Origin: Thioalkalivibrio sp. XN8
GTDB taxonomy: Bacteria; Pseudomonadota; Gammaproteobacteria; Steroidobacterales; XN24
Reading direction: 5' to 3'
DNA length: 64,000 bases
Assembly (NCBI RefSeq): GCF_011058255.1
Contig: NZ_JAALFH010000067.1
Coordinates: forward strand, 245,724-309,723
The notes under the pieces were generated by a model. The model was not told the DNA's origin, ran no database searches, and worked only from the letters and a program-made list of their open reading frames with translations. Numbering within the stretch: the stretch's first letter is position 1; every line of letters starts with the position of its first letter. Shown here piece by piece: positions 17,309 through 27,589 of this stretch. The position numbers and the translations under genes are program-made.

Positions 17309-17959
17309 TCAGGTGTCGACGCGAGTCAAGCCTTCACGAATGGCGTAGCGGGTCAGTTCGACCACATTGTGGATATCGAGCTTGCGCATGATATTGCGCC
17401 GGTGGGTCTCGACCGTGCTCGGGGAGATGTTGAGCCGCTCGGCAATCTGGGGTCCGCTCAGGCCCTCGGCGACCAGCTGGAGGACCTCGCGCTCGCGGCT
17501 GCCGAGCAACTCGTAGACGGAGCTGCGCGGCACTGCGGCTTCGCGAATCATGTCGCCGGCGATGGGGACGACCGCGGGACAAAGATAGGTCTCGCCCTTG
17601 CAGACGTGATCGATCGCCTTGCGCAACTCGCCGTAAGCCTCTTCCTTGAGCACATAGGCCAGCGCGCCGGCGCGGAGCATCTCGGCCAGGTAGCGGCTGT
17701 CCTTGTGGCTGGACAACCCGACGATGCGAACGTCGGGCTGCCGGGCCAGGATCCGGCGGGTCGCCTCGATGCCGTTTATTTCGCCCATGACCACGTCCAT
17801 GATCACCACATCGGGCTCCAGCTCGAGGCACAGGCGCACGGCCTCCAGGCCCGAATCCGCCTGGCCGACGATCTCGATGTCCCGGTCACGGGACAGGATG
17901 ACGACGAGCCCCTCGCGCATCATTGCGTGGTCGTCGACGATCAGGACACGAATGCCCAT
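17309..17959 (-). CDS. NarL/LuxR-family response regulator
   Basis: This 216-residue two-component regulator has a receiver domain with acidic pair DD at residues 9-10, phospho-Asp 55 in VVIMDVVMGEI, and a conserved Lys in YVLKEEAYGEL. A LuxR-type helix-turn-helix follows near residues 150-205 (LGSREREVLQLVAEGLSGPQIAERL). It is the natural partner of the HisKA_3 sensor kinase at 14189, which has no other regulator near it. It is divergent from the N-type ATPase operon with a palindromic site between them. Its targets are unknown. Confidence 0.92.
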   Translation of the reverse strand: MGIRVLIVDDHAMMREGLVVILSRDRDIEIVGQADSGLEAVRLCLELEPDVVIMDVVMGEINGIEATRRILARQPDVRIVGLSSHKDSRYLAEMLRAGALAYVLKEEAYGELRKAIDHVCKGETYLCPAVVPIAGDMIREAAVPRSSVYELLGSREREVLQLVAEGLSGPQIAERLNISPSTVETHRRNIMRKLDIHNVVELTRYAIREGLTRVDT

Positions 17960-18065
17960 GCAGACCCCCCCGCCGTCCTTGCGTCAAGGCAACAAACATC
18001 CACTCACCCTGCCTGCCCTGTCAAATTGCGACGGAAGATGGTCCGGCGGGCCGAGCCGTGACCGG

Positions 18066-18079
18066 CTGCGAATTCGCAA
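18066..18079. promoter_or_regulatory. Crp/Fnr-type operator candidate CTGCG-AATT-CGCAA
   Basis: A nearly perfect palindrome lies midway between the divergent response regulator and the N-type ATPase operon. At the class II spacing there is GATTCT (18102-18107) for the rightward direction and GACCAT (18043-18038, minus strand) for the leftward one. One site could therefore serve both units. The first base of the left half-site deviates from the TTG seen elsewhere. Confidence 0.5.
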
Positions 18080-18118
18080 TGACGCGAGGTTCCAAGTTCC
18101 TGATTCTCAATGCTGTAA

Positions 18119-19944
<1,826 letters not shown>

Positions 19945-19952
<8 letters not shown>

Positions 19953-20244
19953 GCAACGCGACCAGCGCCGGCGCGGCCTCGGCCGGGAAGTCGGGCGCCG
20001 GGCCGAGCGCAAGCTCGAGGCCCGCCGCCGGCCGGAGCGCAGCGCCTGGTTCGGGCTTGGCATGTTCGGCCTGGTCGGCTGGTCGGTGGCGATCCCGGCC
20101 CTGGCAGGGATCGCCCTGGGCCTGTGGCTGGACCGCGAGTTTCCCGGCCAGGCGTCGTGGACGCTGACCGGGCTGATCCTGGGCGTGGCGCTGGGCTGCC
20201 TCAACGCCTGGTTCTGGATCCGGCAGGAGCGGGACCGTGACTGA
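19945..20244 (+). CDS. atpQ: N-type ATPase accessory membrane protein AtpQ (AtpI-like)
   Basis: This 99-residue protein has a basic N-terminus and two membrane helices (FGLGMFGLVGWSVAIPALAGIALGLWL and the segment around LTGLILGVALGCLNAWFW). It resembles AtpI/AtpZ proteins, thought to help assemble the c ring or import divalent cations. I chose the TTG at 19945 because AGGAG (19933-19937) precedes it at ideal spacing and the reading frame has no better start. It overlaps atpC by 8 bases and the next gene by 8 bases. Its position after atpC is diagnostic for N-type clusters. Confidence 0.8.
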
Positions 20245-20533
20245 TGCTCCCGTCATGCTTGGCGTCGCTGCCGCTGCCGGCCTCGTGGTGGGACTGGCCT
20301 TCTATGGCGCGCTCGGCTGGACCGCGGCGCGCCTGGCGACCAGCCCGAACCCGGGGCGCCTGATGCTGGCCAGCATGCTCTTGCGCTTCGCCTTCGTGCT
20401 CGGCTGCCTATACGCGGTCGCGATCGCCGGCGGCTGGACCCACCTGCTGGCTACCGCGGGCGGGCTCGCCGTCGCCCGCCTGGCATTGCCCCGGCTCGGC
20501 CCGGCCCGCCTCAGCCCGGGAGGCGGCCCATGA
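20237..20533 (+). CDS. atpR: N-type ATPase accessory membrane protein AtpR
   Basis: This 98-residue protein, starting with GTG, is predicted to have three membrane helices, including GVAAAAGLVVGLAFYGALGW and MLLRFAFVLGCLYAVAIAGG. It fits the small AtpR protein found only in N-type ATPase clusters, where it lies between atpQ and atpB. A conserved Arg in the second helix (LLRFAF) has been suggested to interact with the c-subunit carboxylates; that is family knowledge, not shown here. It overlaps atpQ by 8 bases and atpB by 4. Confidence 0.8.
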   Translation: MTDAPVMLGVAAAAGLVVGLAFYGALGWTAARLATSPNPGRLMLASMLLRFAFVLGCLYAVAIAGGWTHLLATAGGLAVARLALPRLGPARLSPGGGP

Positions 20534-21207
20534 CCATCAGCCCCGACAGCATCATTCTGCTGCAATGGGGACCGCTGCACCTGACGGCGACGGTCGCTTA
20601 TACCTGGCTGGTGATGGCGCTCCTGGTGCTGGTCTCGTGGCTGGTGACCCGGCGGCTCAGCACGGGCACGGGGATGTCGCGCTGGCAGAACCTGGTCGAG
20701 GTGCTGGTGACCGGGATGCGGGACCAGATTCGCCAGGTCAGCCGCCAGGATCCAGGCCGCTACCTGCCATTCGTCGGTTCGCTGTTCATTTTCATCGCCA
20801 CGGCCAACCTGCTGAACGTGGTGCCGGGCTACATGGCGCCGACGGGTTCGCTGTCCACGACGACGGCGCTCGCCATCTGCGTGTTCGTGGCGGTGCCGCT
20901 GTACGGGGTGGTCTACGAGGGGCCGGTCCGTTACCTCCGGCACTACGTCCGGCCGACCTGGCTGATGCTGCCGTTCAACGTGATCGGCGAGATCTCCCGC
21001 ACCATCGCGCTGGCGGTGCGCCTGTACGGGAACATCATGAGCGGGACGGTGCTGGCCGGGATCCTGTTGAGCCTGACCCCGTACTTCTTCCCGGTCGTGA
21101 TGCAGCTGCTCGGGCTGCTCACCGGGATGATCCAGGCCTACATCTTCGCGGTCCTCGCCATGGTCTACATCGCTTCGGCCACTTCGGCGCACGAGGCCCA
21201 GAACTGA
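20530..21207 (+). CDS. atpB: N-type ATPase F0 subunit a
   Basis: This integral membrane stator subunit has 225 residues and forms the ion half-channels facing the c ring. Five to six membrane helices are visible. The essential Arg is residue 164 in SRTIALAVRLYGNIMSG. The late helix IQAYIFAVLAMVYIASA carries the conserved Gln. The start overlaps the atpR stop (ATGA). Length is near that of other N-type a subunits and shorter than the E. coli protein (271). Confidence 0.93.
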   Translation: MTISPDSIILLQWGPLHLTATVAYTWLVMALLVLVSWLVTRRLSTGTGMSRWQNLVEVLVTGMRDQIRQVSRQDPGRYLPFVGSLFIFIATANLLNVVPGYMAPTGSLSTTTALAICVFVAVPLYGVVYEGPVRYLRHYVRPTWLMLPFNVIGEISRTIALAVRLYGNIMSGTVLAGILLSLTPYFFPVVMQLLGLLTGMIQAYIFAVLAMVYIASATSAHEAQN

Positions 21208-21223
21208 CACCAGGAGACGACAT

Positions 21224-21493
21224 ATGGATGCGGCAACTCTCATCGGCATGGTCTCGGTCATCACGGCCGGGCTGACCATCGCCATCGGCTCGATCGGGCC
21301 CGCCCTGGGCGAGGCCCGCGCGGTCGCCCGCGCGCTGCAGGCCATCGCCCAGCAGCCGGACGAGTCGGCCACCATCACCCGCACGCTGTTCGTCGGCCTG
21401 GCGATGATCGAGTCGACGGCGATCTATTGCTTCGTCGTCGCGATGATCCTGATTTTCGCCAACCCGTTCTGGAATAGCGTCACCGGCGGCTGA
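21224..21493 (+). CDS. atpE: N-type ATPase F0 subunit c
   Basis: This 89-residue hairpin forms the rotor ring. Helix 1 contains IGSIGPALGEARAVARAL and helix 2 contains AMIESTAIYCFVVAMI. The ion-binding site reads Glu30 on helix 1 and Glu63, Ser64, Thr65 on helix 2. In the Na+-binding ring of Ilyobacter the helix 1 position is Gln32 and helix 2 has Glu65 and Ser66, so all ligand positions are filled here, with a second carboxylate. N-type rings were predicted to move Na+, but proton use has been reported for one member. Specificity therefore stays open. A GGAGACGACAT ribosome binding site precedes the ATG. Confidence 0.93.
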   Translation: MDAATLIGMVSVITAGLTIAIGSIGPALGEARAVARALQAIAQQPDESATITRTLFVGLAMIESTAIYCFVVAMILIFANPFWNSVTGG

Positions 21494-21495
21494 AC

Positions 21496-22257
21496 ATGCA
21501 GATCGACTGGATCACAGTCTCGGCGCAGATCGTCAACTTCCTGCTGCTCGTCTGGTTGTTGAAGCACTTCCTCTATGGCCCGGTGATTCGCGCCATGAAC
21601 CGACGCGAGGAGCGGATCTCGGAGCGGCTCGACGAAGCCCGGGAGCGGGAAAAGGAGGCGCAGCAGGAAGCACGCCGCTACGAGCAGAAGACCGCCGAGC
21701 TCGAGGCGCAGCGCGAAGAAATGCTGGCGACCGCGCGCCAGGAGGCCGAAGAAGAAAAGAAGCGGCTGCTGGACGAGGCCCGGACCGAGGCGCACGAGGC
21801 CCGGGACGAATGGCGGCAGGAGGTCGAGCGGGAGCGGGTGGATTTCCTCGACGGTTTGCGCCGGCACATCGGGCGGAACTTCCACGACCTGGCGCGCAAG
21901 GCGCTGGGCGAGCTGGCCGACGCCAGGCTGGAAGCGCAGGTGGTCGAGGTTTTCATCGATCGCCTGAAGTCCCTGGACCAGGAAGATGCCCGGGCGCTAG
22001 CGGCCGATACCGACCGGCTGGCGGTGGCAAGCGCCTTCGAACTGGACTCGGCGACCCGCAGCCGGCTGACCCGGGCGATCCACGATGAGCTCGGCAAGAA
22101 CCTCGACGTGGAGTACCGACAAGCGGAGGAAGTGGTCTGCGGCCTGGTGCTGGCCGGCGGCGGTGTGCGGATCGGCTGGAACCTGGCGCATTACCTCGAC
22201 GACCTGGCGGCGGCGGTGGAGGAGACCCTCGCCGCGCCGGAGGCGGCGCGCGAATGA
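21496..22257 (+). CDS. atpF: N-type ATPase F0 subunit b with delta-like C-terminal domain
   Basis: At 253 residues this is about 100 longer than a usual b subunit. The N-terminal membrane helix ([18 protein letters not shown]) is followed by a long charged coiled coil to about residue 150. Residues about 180-253 resemble the C-terminal domain of the delta subunit: VASAFELD, then [13 protein letters not shown], then [15 protein letters not shown] and [12 protein letters not shown]. The cluster has no separate delta gene (atpH), so this domain may supply the link from the peripheral stalk to alpha. It starts two bases after atpE and overlaps atpA by 4 bases. Confidence 0.88.
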   Translation: MQIDWITVSAQIVNFLLLVWLLKHFLYGPVIRAMNRREERISERLDEAREREKEAQQEARRYEQKTAELEAQREEMLATARQEAEEEKKRLLDEARTEAHEARDEWRQEVERERVDFLDGLRRHIGRNFHDLARKALGELADARLEAQVVEVFIDRLKSLDQEDARALAADTDRLAVASAFELDSATRSRLTRAIHDELGKNLDVEYRQAEEVVCGLVLAGGGVRIGWNLAHYLDDLAAAVEETLAAPEAARE

Positions 22258-23783
22258 ACGCCGTGCTCGGGCAGTTGCTGGACGAAACCGGGCAGGCACT
22301 GGGCGACGCCATTCGCCGCACGAGCCCGCAACTCAGCGCGCAGGAAGTCGGTGTCGTCGTGGAGACCGGGGGCGGCATCGCGCGCCTACGGGGCCTCCCC
22401 GGCATTGGCGCCAACGAGCTGTTGCGCTTCCCCGGCGGCGTCCTCGGCATCGCCATCAACCTGGACCCGGAGGAGGTCGGGGTGATGCTGCTCGGGGCCG
22501 GCGAGCAGCTCAGCGCGGGGGACGAAGTCAGTGCCACGGGCCGCGAGGCCGATGCGCCGGTGGGTGAAGAACTGCTCGGCCGGGTGATCGACGCAACGGG
22601 CCGGTCGCTGGACGGCGGCAAGCCGCCGCGCATCGCCGAGCGCCGCCCGATCGAGCGGCCGGCGCCGGAGATCATGGACCGGGCGCCGGTGAGCACGCCG
22701 CTGGAGACCGGCATCAAGGCCATCGATGCCCTGATCCCCATCGGCCGCGGCCAGCGCGAGCTGATCCTCGGCGACCGCCAGACCGGCAAGACGTCGGTGG
22801 CGGTGGACACGATCATCAACCAGCGCGACAAGGGCGTGATCTGTGTCTATTGCGCCATCGGCCAGCGGGGCACGGCCGTCGCCCGGGTCGTGGACACCCT
22901 GCGCCGCCACGACGCGCTGGCCCACACCATCGTCGTCTACGCGTCCGACGACGACCCGCCCGGCCTCCGCTTCGTTACCGCCTATGCGGCAACCACCATG
23001 GCCGAGTATTTCATGGAGCAGGGCCGCGATGCGCTGGTCGTCTACGACGACCTCACCCGCCATGCGCGGGCCTACCGGGAGCTGTCCCTGCTGCTGCGCC
23101 GCCCGCCGGGCCGCGAGGCGTTCCCCGGCGACATCTTTTACATCCACTCCCGTCTGCTCGAGCGGGCCACGCACCTCGGCGATGACCGGGGCGGCGGCTC
23201 GATGAGCGCACTGCCCATCATCGAGACCCAGGCCCAGGACATCTCGGCCTACATCCCGACCAACTTGATCTCCATCACGGACGGCCAGGTCTACTTTTCG
23301 CCGCGCTTGTTTCACAAGGGGCTGCTGCCGGCGATCGACGTCAGCGAGTCGGTGTCCCGGGTGGGAGGCAAGACCCAGTACCCGGCGTTCCGCAGCGTGG
23401 CGTCCGAGCTGCGGCTGTCGTATTCCCAGTTCGAGGAGCTCGAGACTTTCGCCCGCTTCTCGACCCGCCTCGACGAGGATACCCGCAAGACCATCGAACA
23501 CGGGCGCCGCGTGCGGGAAGTGCTGAAGCAGCACGAACACCAGCCGTTGCGGGCCAGCGCGCAGATCGTGGCGATGAAAGCGGTCGATGCCGGCCTGTTC
23601 GCCGATCTGCCCGTCGAAGACATCCGCGCCGCTGAGGAGCAAGTCCGGGAGCATGTCCTGGCGGCCGAGCCCGAGCTCTGCGAGCGCATGGAACAGGGCG
23701 AGGAGCTGGACGAGGACGACTGGGAGCAGGTCCTGGCTGCCGCCCGGGAAACACTGGGGTCGTCCCGGGACGCGGAGGACTGA
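22254..23783 (+). CDS. atpA: N-type ATPase F1 subunit alpha
   Basis: This non-catalytic nucleotide-binding subunit has 509 residues. The P-loop GDRQTGKT is at residues 173-180. Other alpha motifs include [19 protein letters not shown] and [16 protein letters not shown], and the arginine-finger region [14 protein letters not shown]. It starts inside the end of atpF (ATGA overlap) and ends two bases before atpG. Length and motifs are normal. Confidence 0.95.
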   Translation: MNAVLGQLLDETGQALGDAIRRTSPQLSAQEVGVVVETGGGIARLRGLPGIGANELLRFPGGVLGIAINLDPEEVGVMLLGAGEQLSAGDEVSATGREADAPVGEELLGRVIDATGRSLDGGKPPRIAERRPIERPAPEIMDRAPVSTPLETGIKAIDALIPIGRGQRELILGDRQTGKTSVAVDTIINQRDKGVICVYCAIGQRGTAVARVVDTLRRHDALAHTIVVYASDDDPPGLRFVTAYAATTMAEYFMEQGRDALVVYDDLTRHARAYRELSLLLRRPPGREAFPGDIFYIHSRLLERATHLGDDRGGGSMSALPIIETQAQDISAYIPTNLISITDGQVYFSPRLFHKGLLPAIDVSESVSRVGGKTQYPAFRSVASELRLSYSQFEELETFARFSTRLDEDTRKTIEHGRRVREVLKQHEHQPLRASAQIVAMKAVDAGLFADLPVEDIRAAEEQVREHVLAAEPELCERMEQGEELDEDDWEQVLAAARETLGSSRDAED

Positions 23784-23785
23784 GA

Positions 23786-24706
23786 ATGGAGTCGCTGGAA
23801 CGCCTGGAGGGAAGGCTGGGCAGCCTGCGGGAGCTCAGGACCATCGTCAAGACGATGAAGGCCCTGTCCGCGGCCAGCATCCGCCAGTACGAGAACGCGG
23901 TAGAGTCACTGGCCAGCTACGACCTCAACATCGAGCTGGGGCTCTACGTCGTGTTGCAGGAGCTGCCGGCGGGGAGGCTGGAGCGCTCCGCTGCCGGCGC
24001 AGGCCGCCATGCAGGGATCGTGTTCGGCTCCGACCATGGCTTGTGCGGCCGCTTCAACGAGGCCGTGGCTGAGTATGCCGTGGGGCGCGCGGATGGCAGC
24101 GACGGGCCGCCATCCCTCCTGGTCGCGGTAGGCGAGCGCGTTGGCGCCACCCTGCTTGGCCGCGGTGCCGAAATTGCGGCGACGTGGGGGGTGCCCGGCT
24201 CCGCCGAAACAATCGTCGGCCTGTGCGAACGGCTGCTGGTGCTGGCGGAGCGCTGGCGTCGGGACGAGCAGATCGGGGCCGTGACCGTCTACTTCAATCA
24301 TCGCACCCAGCAGGGCGGCTACAAGCCCGATTCACGCCGGCTGCTGCCCGTGGACCTCGCCCGGCTGGGCCGGCGCCCGGCCGACGGCTGGCCTTCGCGA
24401 CGGCTGCCGGCGTATTCCATGCAGCGCGAACGACTGTTGCGGCGCCTGCTGCGGCAGCACCTGTTCGTGACGCTGTTCCGCGCCTGCGCCGAATCGCAGG
24501 CCAGCGAGCACACCAGCCGGCTGCGGGCGATGCAGTCGGCTGAGCGCAACCTCGACGAGCGCCTTGACGAGGTCACGATGACTTACCGGCGCGCCCGCCA
24601 GGGCGCGATCACCTCGGAGCTGCTCGACGTGGTATCGGGTTTCGAAGCCCTGACCCATGCGGGCGACCGCGCAGGGTCGGCGCCTGAGCCGGCGCGGCAC
24701 CGGTGA
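23786..24706 (+). CDS. atpG: N-type ATPase F1 subunit gamma
   Basis: This central-shaft subunit has 306 residues. The N-terminal helix has RTIVKTMKALSAASIRQYENAV, matching the gamma pattern I-T-K-AM. The C-terminal helix has LRAMQSAERNLDERLDEVTMTYRRARQGAITSELLDVVSGFEAL in family-typical form. GSDHGLCGRFNEAV matches the conserved Rossmann-like core. It is the last ATPase gene, and the DUF72 gene overlaps its stop (GTGA). Confidence 0.92.
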   Translation: MESLERLEGRLGSLRELRTIVKTMKALSAASIRQYENAVESLASYDLNIELGLYVVLQELPAGRLERSAAGAGRHAGIVFGSDHGLCGRFNEAVAEYAVGRADGSDGPPSLLVAVGERVGATLLGRGAEIAATWGVPGSAETIVGLCERLLVLAERWRRDEQIGAVTVYFNHRTQQGGYKPDSRRLLPVDLARLGRRPADGWPSRRLPAYSMQRERLLRRLLRQHLFVTLFRACAESQASEHTSRLRAMQSAERNLDERLDEVTMTYRRARQGAITSELLDVVSGFEALTHAGDRAGSAPEPARHR

Positions 24707-25440
24707 GTGCTAATACGGGCACCATCCGGATCGGCACCTCGGGCTGGGCCTACGGCCATTGGCAGGGCGCCTTCTACCCGGAGGACCTGCCCGACGAACG
24801 GCGGCTCCCGTTCTATGCGCGGCACTTCGGCACGGTGGAGATCAACAATTCTTTTTACCACCTGCCGGCCGAGGACACGCTGCGCCGCTGGCGGCAGGCG
24901 GTGCCGGATGAATTCGTGTTCGCGGTCAAGGCCAGCCGCTACATCACCCACATGAAGAAGCTCAAGGATCCGGCAGACTCGACGCGGCGATTCTGTGCGC
25001 GGCTCGACGCGCTCGGCGACCAGCTCGGTCCGATCCTGTTCCAGCTGCCGCCGAACTGGGGCTTTGATGCCGGGCGGCTGGCCGGCCTGCTGGAGACGCT
25101 CGGCAAGGGTCGGCGTTATGCGCTGGAGTTCCGCGATCACAGCTGGCACCGGCCGGAAGCACTGCAGATCCTGGCTGACCACGGTGCGGCCTTCTGTATT
25201 TTCGACCTGGACGGCTTTACGTCCCCGAAGGAAGTCACGGCCGACTTCACCTATCTGCGCCTGCATGGTCCGGACGGTGCTTACGAAGGGAGCTACAGCG
25301 ACAGCGCGCTGGCGGGCTGGGCCGGGGCGCTGTCCAGCTGGGCCGGGCAGGGGGTCGATATCTTCTGCTACTTCGACAACGACGACCAGGGCTATGCCGC
25401 GCGAAATGCGCGGCGCCTGCAGGAGATGCTCTCTGCCTGA
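24703..25440 (+). CDS. DUF72 TIM-barrel protein
   Basis: This 245-residue protein belongs to the DUF72 family of TIM-barrel proteins (YecE-like), whose function is not established. Characteristic motifs are IRIGTSGWAYGHW at the N-terminus, FYARHFGTVEINNSFYHLP, FAVKASRYITHMKKL, and the C-terminal FCYFDNDDQGYAARNA. The GTG start overlaps the atpG stop, so it is translated with the N-type ATPase. Whether that link is functional or only positional is unclear. Confidence 0.85.
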   Translation: MSANTGTIRIGTSGWAYGHWQGAFYPEDLPDERRLPFYARHFGTVEINNSFYHLPAEDTLRRWRQAVPDEFVFAVKASRYITHMKKLKDPADSTRRFCARLDALGDQLGPILFQLPPNWGFDAGRLAGLLETLGKGRRYALEFRDHSWHRPEALQILADHGAAFCIFDLDGFTSPKEVTADFTYLRLHGPDGAYEGSYSDSALAGWAGALSSWAGQGVDIFCYFDNDDQGYAARNARRLQEMLSA

Positions 25441-25480
25441 ACGGACTGATCATGGTCGAACTGCGCTGCCGCGGCACAGC

Positions 25481-25494
25481 TTGAGATATTTCAA
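25481..25494. promoter_or_regulatory. Weak Crp/Fnr-like site TTGAG-ATAT-TTCAA
   Basis: The inverted repeat TTGAG/TTCAA with a four-base spacer lies 112 bases before the OB-fold protein gene. A -10-like GAGGAT (25517-25522) sits at the class II distance. The outer halves deviate from the other sites in the inner two bases, so this is the least certain member of the set. Confidence 0.35.
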
Positions 25495-25606
25495 TGCCTG
25501 CCCGGCGTGAATCCCCGAGGATGAGTGACGAGGTGCTGGAGCCTGCCGGCCTCGGCCGGTGCTCGCATCTTGGAAAACTGCCAGCTTTCGGACATGGAGG
25601 TAACTC

Positions 25607-26251
25607 ATGAAAACTACTCGTCTCAGGACCGGCACAGTCGTGCTGGCCGCCAGCCTGCTTACCACGGCAGGGGCCATGGCGGCCACGCCCGATCCCTACG
25701 CCAAGCCCGACCAGGCCTGGATCAGCATCAGTGGCACGGTCGACAGCGTGACCCCGGACGCCTTCCTGCTCGATTACGGCGACGGCATGATCACCGTCGA
25801 GATGGACGACGGCGACCGCGATGCCGATGCCTACAAGCTGCTACAAGGCGACAAGGTCACGGTCAATGGCCGGATCGACGACGACTTCTACCAGACCACG
25901 ACCATCGAAGCCTCGAGTGTCTATGTCGAGAAGCTGGGCACCTACTTCTTTGCCAGCGCGATGGATGAAGAAGCGCCCTATCACTGGTATGTCTATAGCG
26001 TGCCGGTGATCGAAGGCAATACGATCGTACAGGGTACGGTGAGCAACGTGGGTGAGGACGAGTTCATAGTGAGCTCCGGCCCGATGGGCGTCGAGGTCGA
26101 GGTGGACCAGATGTCCTACAACCCGCTCGACGAGACCGGCTACCAGAAGATCGAGGCCGGCGACGTGGTGCGCGTGTCGGGCAAGATGGACAGCCAGGTG
26201 ATCAACGGCCGGGTCCTGAAGGCCTCGGCCATCGTCACTCTCGCCGACTGA
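25607..26251 (+). CDS. Exported tandem OB-fold-like protein
   Basis: This 214-residue protein has a signal peptide (residues 1-26, ending AGAMAA) and then two similar beta-rich halves. The first has [30 protein letters not shown] and [11 protein letters not shown]. The second has [28 protein letters not shown] and [11 protein letters not shown]. This pattern fits the bacterial OB-fold family of exported stress proteins (DUF5666/YdeI-like), which I suggest with caution. It is predicted periplasmic and acidic. A GGAGG ribosome binding site lies before the ATG. No partner is clear; a weak Fnr-like site upstream could tie it to the preceding regulon. Confidence 0.65.
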   Translation: MKTTRLRTGTVVLAASLLTTAGAMAATPDPYAKPDQAWISISGTVDSVTPDAFLLDYGDGMITVEMDDGDRDADAYKLLQGDKVTVNGRIDDDFYQTTTIEASSVYVEKLGTYFFASAMDEEAPYHWYVYSVPVIEGNTIVQGTVSNVGEDEFIVSSGPMGVEVEVDQMSYNPLDETGYQKIEAGDVVRVSGKMDSQVINGRVLKASAIVTLAD

Positions 26252-26263
26252 ACGCAATCAGGT

Positions 26264-26283
26264 CCCCCTCCGCGCGGAGGGGG
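26264..26283. terminator. Perfect G+C palindrome between convergent genes
   Basis: A 20-base perfect palindrome (CCCCCTCCGC and its complement) lies between the OB-fold gene and the convergent gene at 26320. It could act as a two-way terminator. No run of T follows on either strand, so intrinsic termination is doubtful. Confidence 0.35.
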
Positions 26284-26319
26284 GCTCCGGACTTTGCGAT
26301 GCCAGTGCCGGTCGAGTGG

Positions 26320-26637
26320 TCAGTCAGGGGCGCCAAAGCGCGACATGGCGCGCTCCACGGCCTGCTGCATGTCGTCGTAATACGACGACGCGTCCCGTGG
26401 CCGGCCGGCCCGGCCATGACGCTGGTGGAATTCCGGCGCGACCAGCTCTTCCCGCGCCTCCCGATGCCGCCTGAGCAACTGTTCCAGTTCGGTATCGAGG
26501 TCGTGTTGCGCTGCAGCCGGCAGGGCATCGCGACGGTCCTGAAGGCGATGAATCAATCCCAGCAGCATGTCCAGCTCCTGCTGTCGCTGTTCCCATTCCC
26601 CGGGATTCATCCGCGCTCGCGGGCCTGGCCTATGCAT
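26320..26637 (-). CDS. Hypothetical small helical protein
   Basis: I do not recognise this 105-residue protein. It is rich in Gln, Glu, Arg and Leu with heptad-like spacing ([19 protein letters not shown] and [15 protein letters not shown]), which suggests a soluble helical or coiled-coil protein. The C-terminus has [18 protein letters not shown] chose the ATG at 26637 because GGAGG lies seven bases upstream. A start nine codons later (MNPGEW) is possible. It is divergent from the DUF1328 gene. Confidence 0.6.
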   Translation of the reverse strand: MHRPGPRARMNPGEWEQRQQELDMLLGLIHRLQDRRDALPAAAQHDLDTELEQLLRRHREAREELVAPEFHQRHGRAGRPRDASSYYDDMQQAVERAMSRFGAPD

Positions 26638-26742
26638 GGTTGTGCCTCCGTGGGGAACCTGGGGTCGTGCCAGGAGCCTGCCTACCTTGATTCTGCTTCC
26701 CATACCGCCGCGAGACATTGCGGTTTTTCAACGGAGGAATTG

Positions 26743-26919
26743 ATGATGATTGCCTGGATCCTGACCTTCCTGGTCATTGCCCTGATCGCCGGCCTGCTCG
26801 GCTTTTCCGGCATCGCCGGCGCTGCCGCCGGCATCGCCCAGATCCTGTTCTGGATTTTCCTGGTGCTCCTGCTCATCGCGCTGGTGGCCCGCGCCGTGCG
26901 TGGCCGGCCGCCGGTCTGA
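26743..26919 (+). CDS. DUF1328 small membrane protein (YtjA-like)
   Basis: This 58-residue protein is almost all membrane: two hydrophobic helices ([19 protein letters not shown] and [22 protein letters not shown]) joined by GIAGAAAGI. This is the DUF1328/YtjA pattern, found widely in Proteobacteria and often linked to envelope or osmotic stress. A strong GGAGG precedes two adjacent ATG codons at 26743 and 26746. The double-BON gene follows after 34 bases, a common partner of DUF1328. Confidence 0.8.
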   Translation: MMIAWILTFLVIALIAGLLGFSGIAGAAAGIAQILFWIFLVLLLIALVARAVRGRPPV

Positions 26920-26953
26920 GCATCCGGAATCCGGCCGCTATGGGAGAGCATCG

Positions 26954-27589
26954 ATGAGACCACAGACCACAGGCGCCGGGCGCAGAGCCCTCTCGTACAC
27001 GGGCGCCCTGGCGCTGCTGTTGACGCTCAGCACCGGCCTGGCCGCCGAGCGGGAAGGCAAGTCGCAAGCCTGGCAGGGCGAGATGCATGACGCCTGGCTC
27101 GACGGCAAGATCGAGACGTCCCTGACGCTCAACCGCTACCTCAATCCTTTCGCCATCGATACCGACGTCCAGGACGGGGTAGTGACGCTTTCTGGCATTG
27201 TCGAATCGGAAGTCGACAAGGAGCTGGCGGGTGAAATCGCGCTCGGGGTCGACGGCGTGAAGAAAGTAGAGAACAAGCTCGAGGTGCGGACGGGCGCGGC
27301 CGAGGCCGGGGAATCGACGGCGACTGCGGGAGCGGCGCCGGATCAGCAGGGCCGAGATTTCGCTGCCCGCTTTGACGATGCGACCACCACCGCCCGGGTG
27401 AAGTACGCCTTGCTGACGCATGACGGCACCGATGCTCTCGACATCGATGTCGATACCGTGAACGGCGTCGTGTTCCTGACAGGGCGCGTGAAATCCGGCG
27501 AGGAACGCGACCTCGCAGGTGAGCTCGCCGCCAACACTGAGGGTGTGGGCAACGTGGAAAACAAGCTCGAAGTCACTGGCCGGGAGTGA
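26954..27589 (+). CDS. Exported double BON-domain protein
   Basis: This 211-residue protein has a signal peptide (about residues 1-33) and two BON domains. The first is about residues 55-118 (VQDGVVTLSGIVESEVDKELAGEIALGVDGVKKVENKLEV in segments), and the second about 143-208 (VNGVVFLTGRVKSGEERDLAGELAANTEGVGNVENKLEV). It resembles OsmY-type periplasmic proteins induced by osmotic stress. It is probably co-transcribed with the DUF1328 gene. Its 3' end overlaps the 3' end of opgH on the other strand by 17 bases. Confidence 0.85.
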   Translation: MRPQTTGAGRRALSYTGALALLLTLSTGLAAEREGKSQAWQGEMHDAWLDGKIETSLTLNRYLNPFAIDTDVQDGVVTLSGIVESEVDKELAGEIALGVDGVKKVENKLEVRTGAAEAGESTATAGAAPDQQGRDFAARFDDATTTARVKYALLTHDGTDALDIDVDTVNGVVFLTGRVKSGEERDLAGELAANTEGVGNVENKLEVTGRE

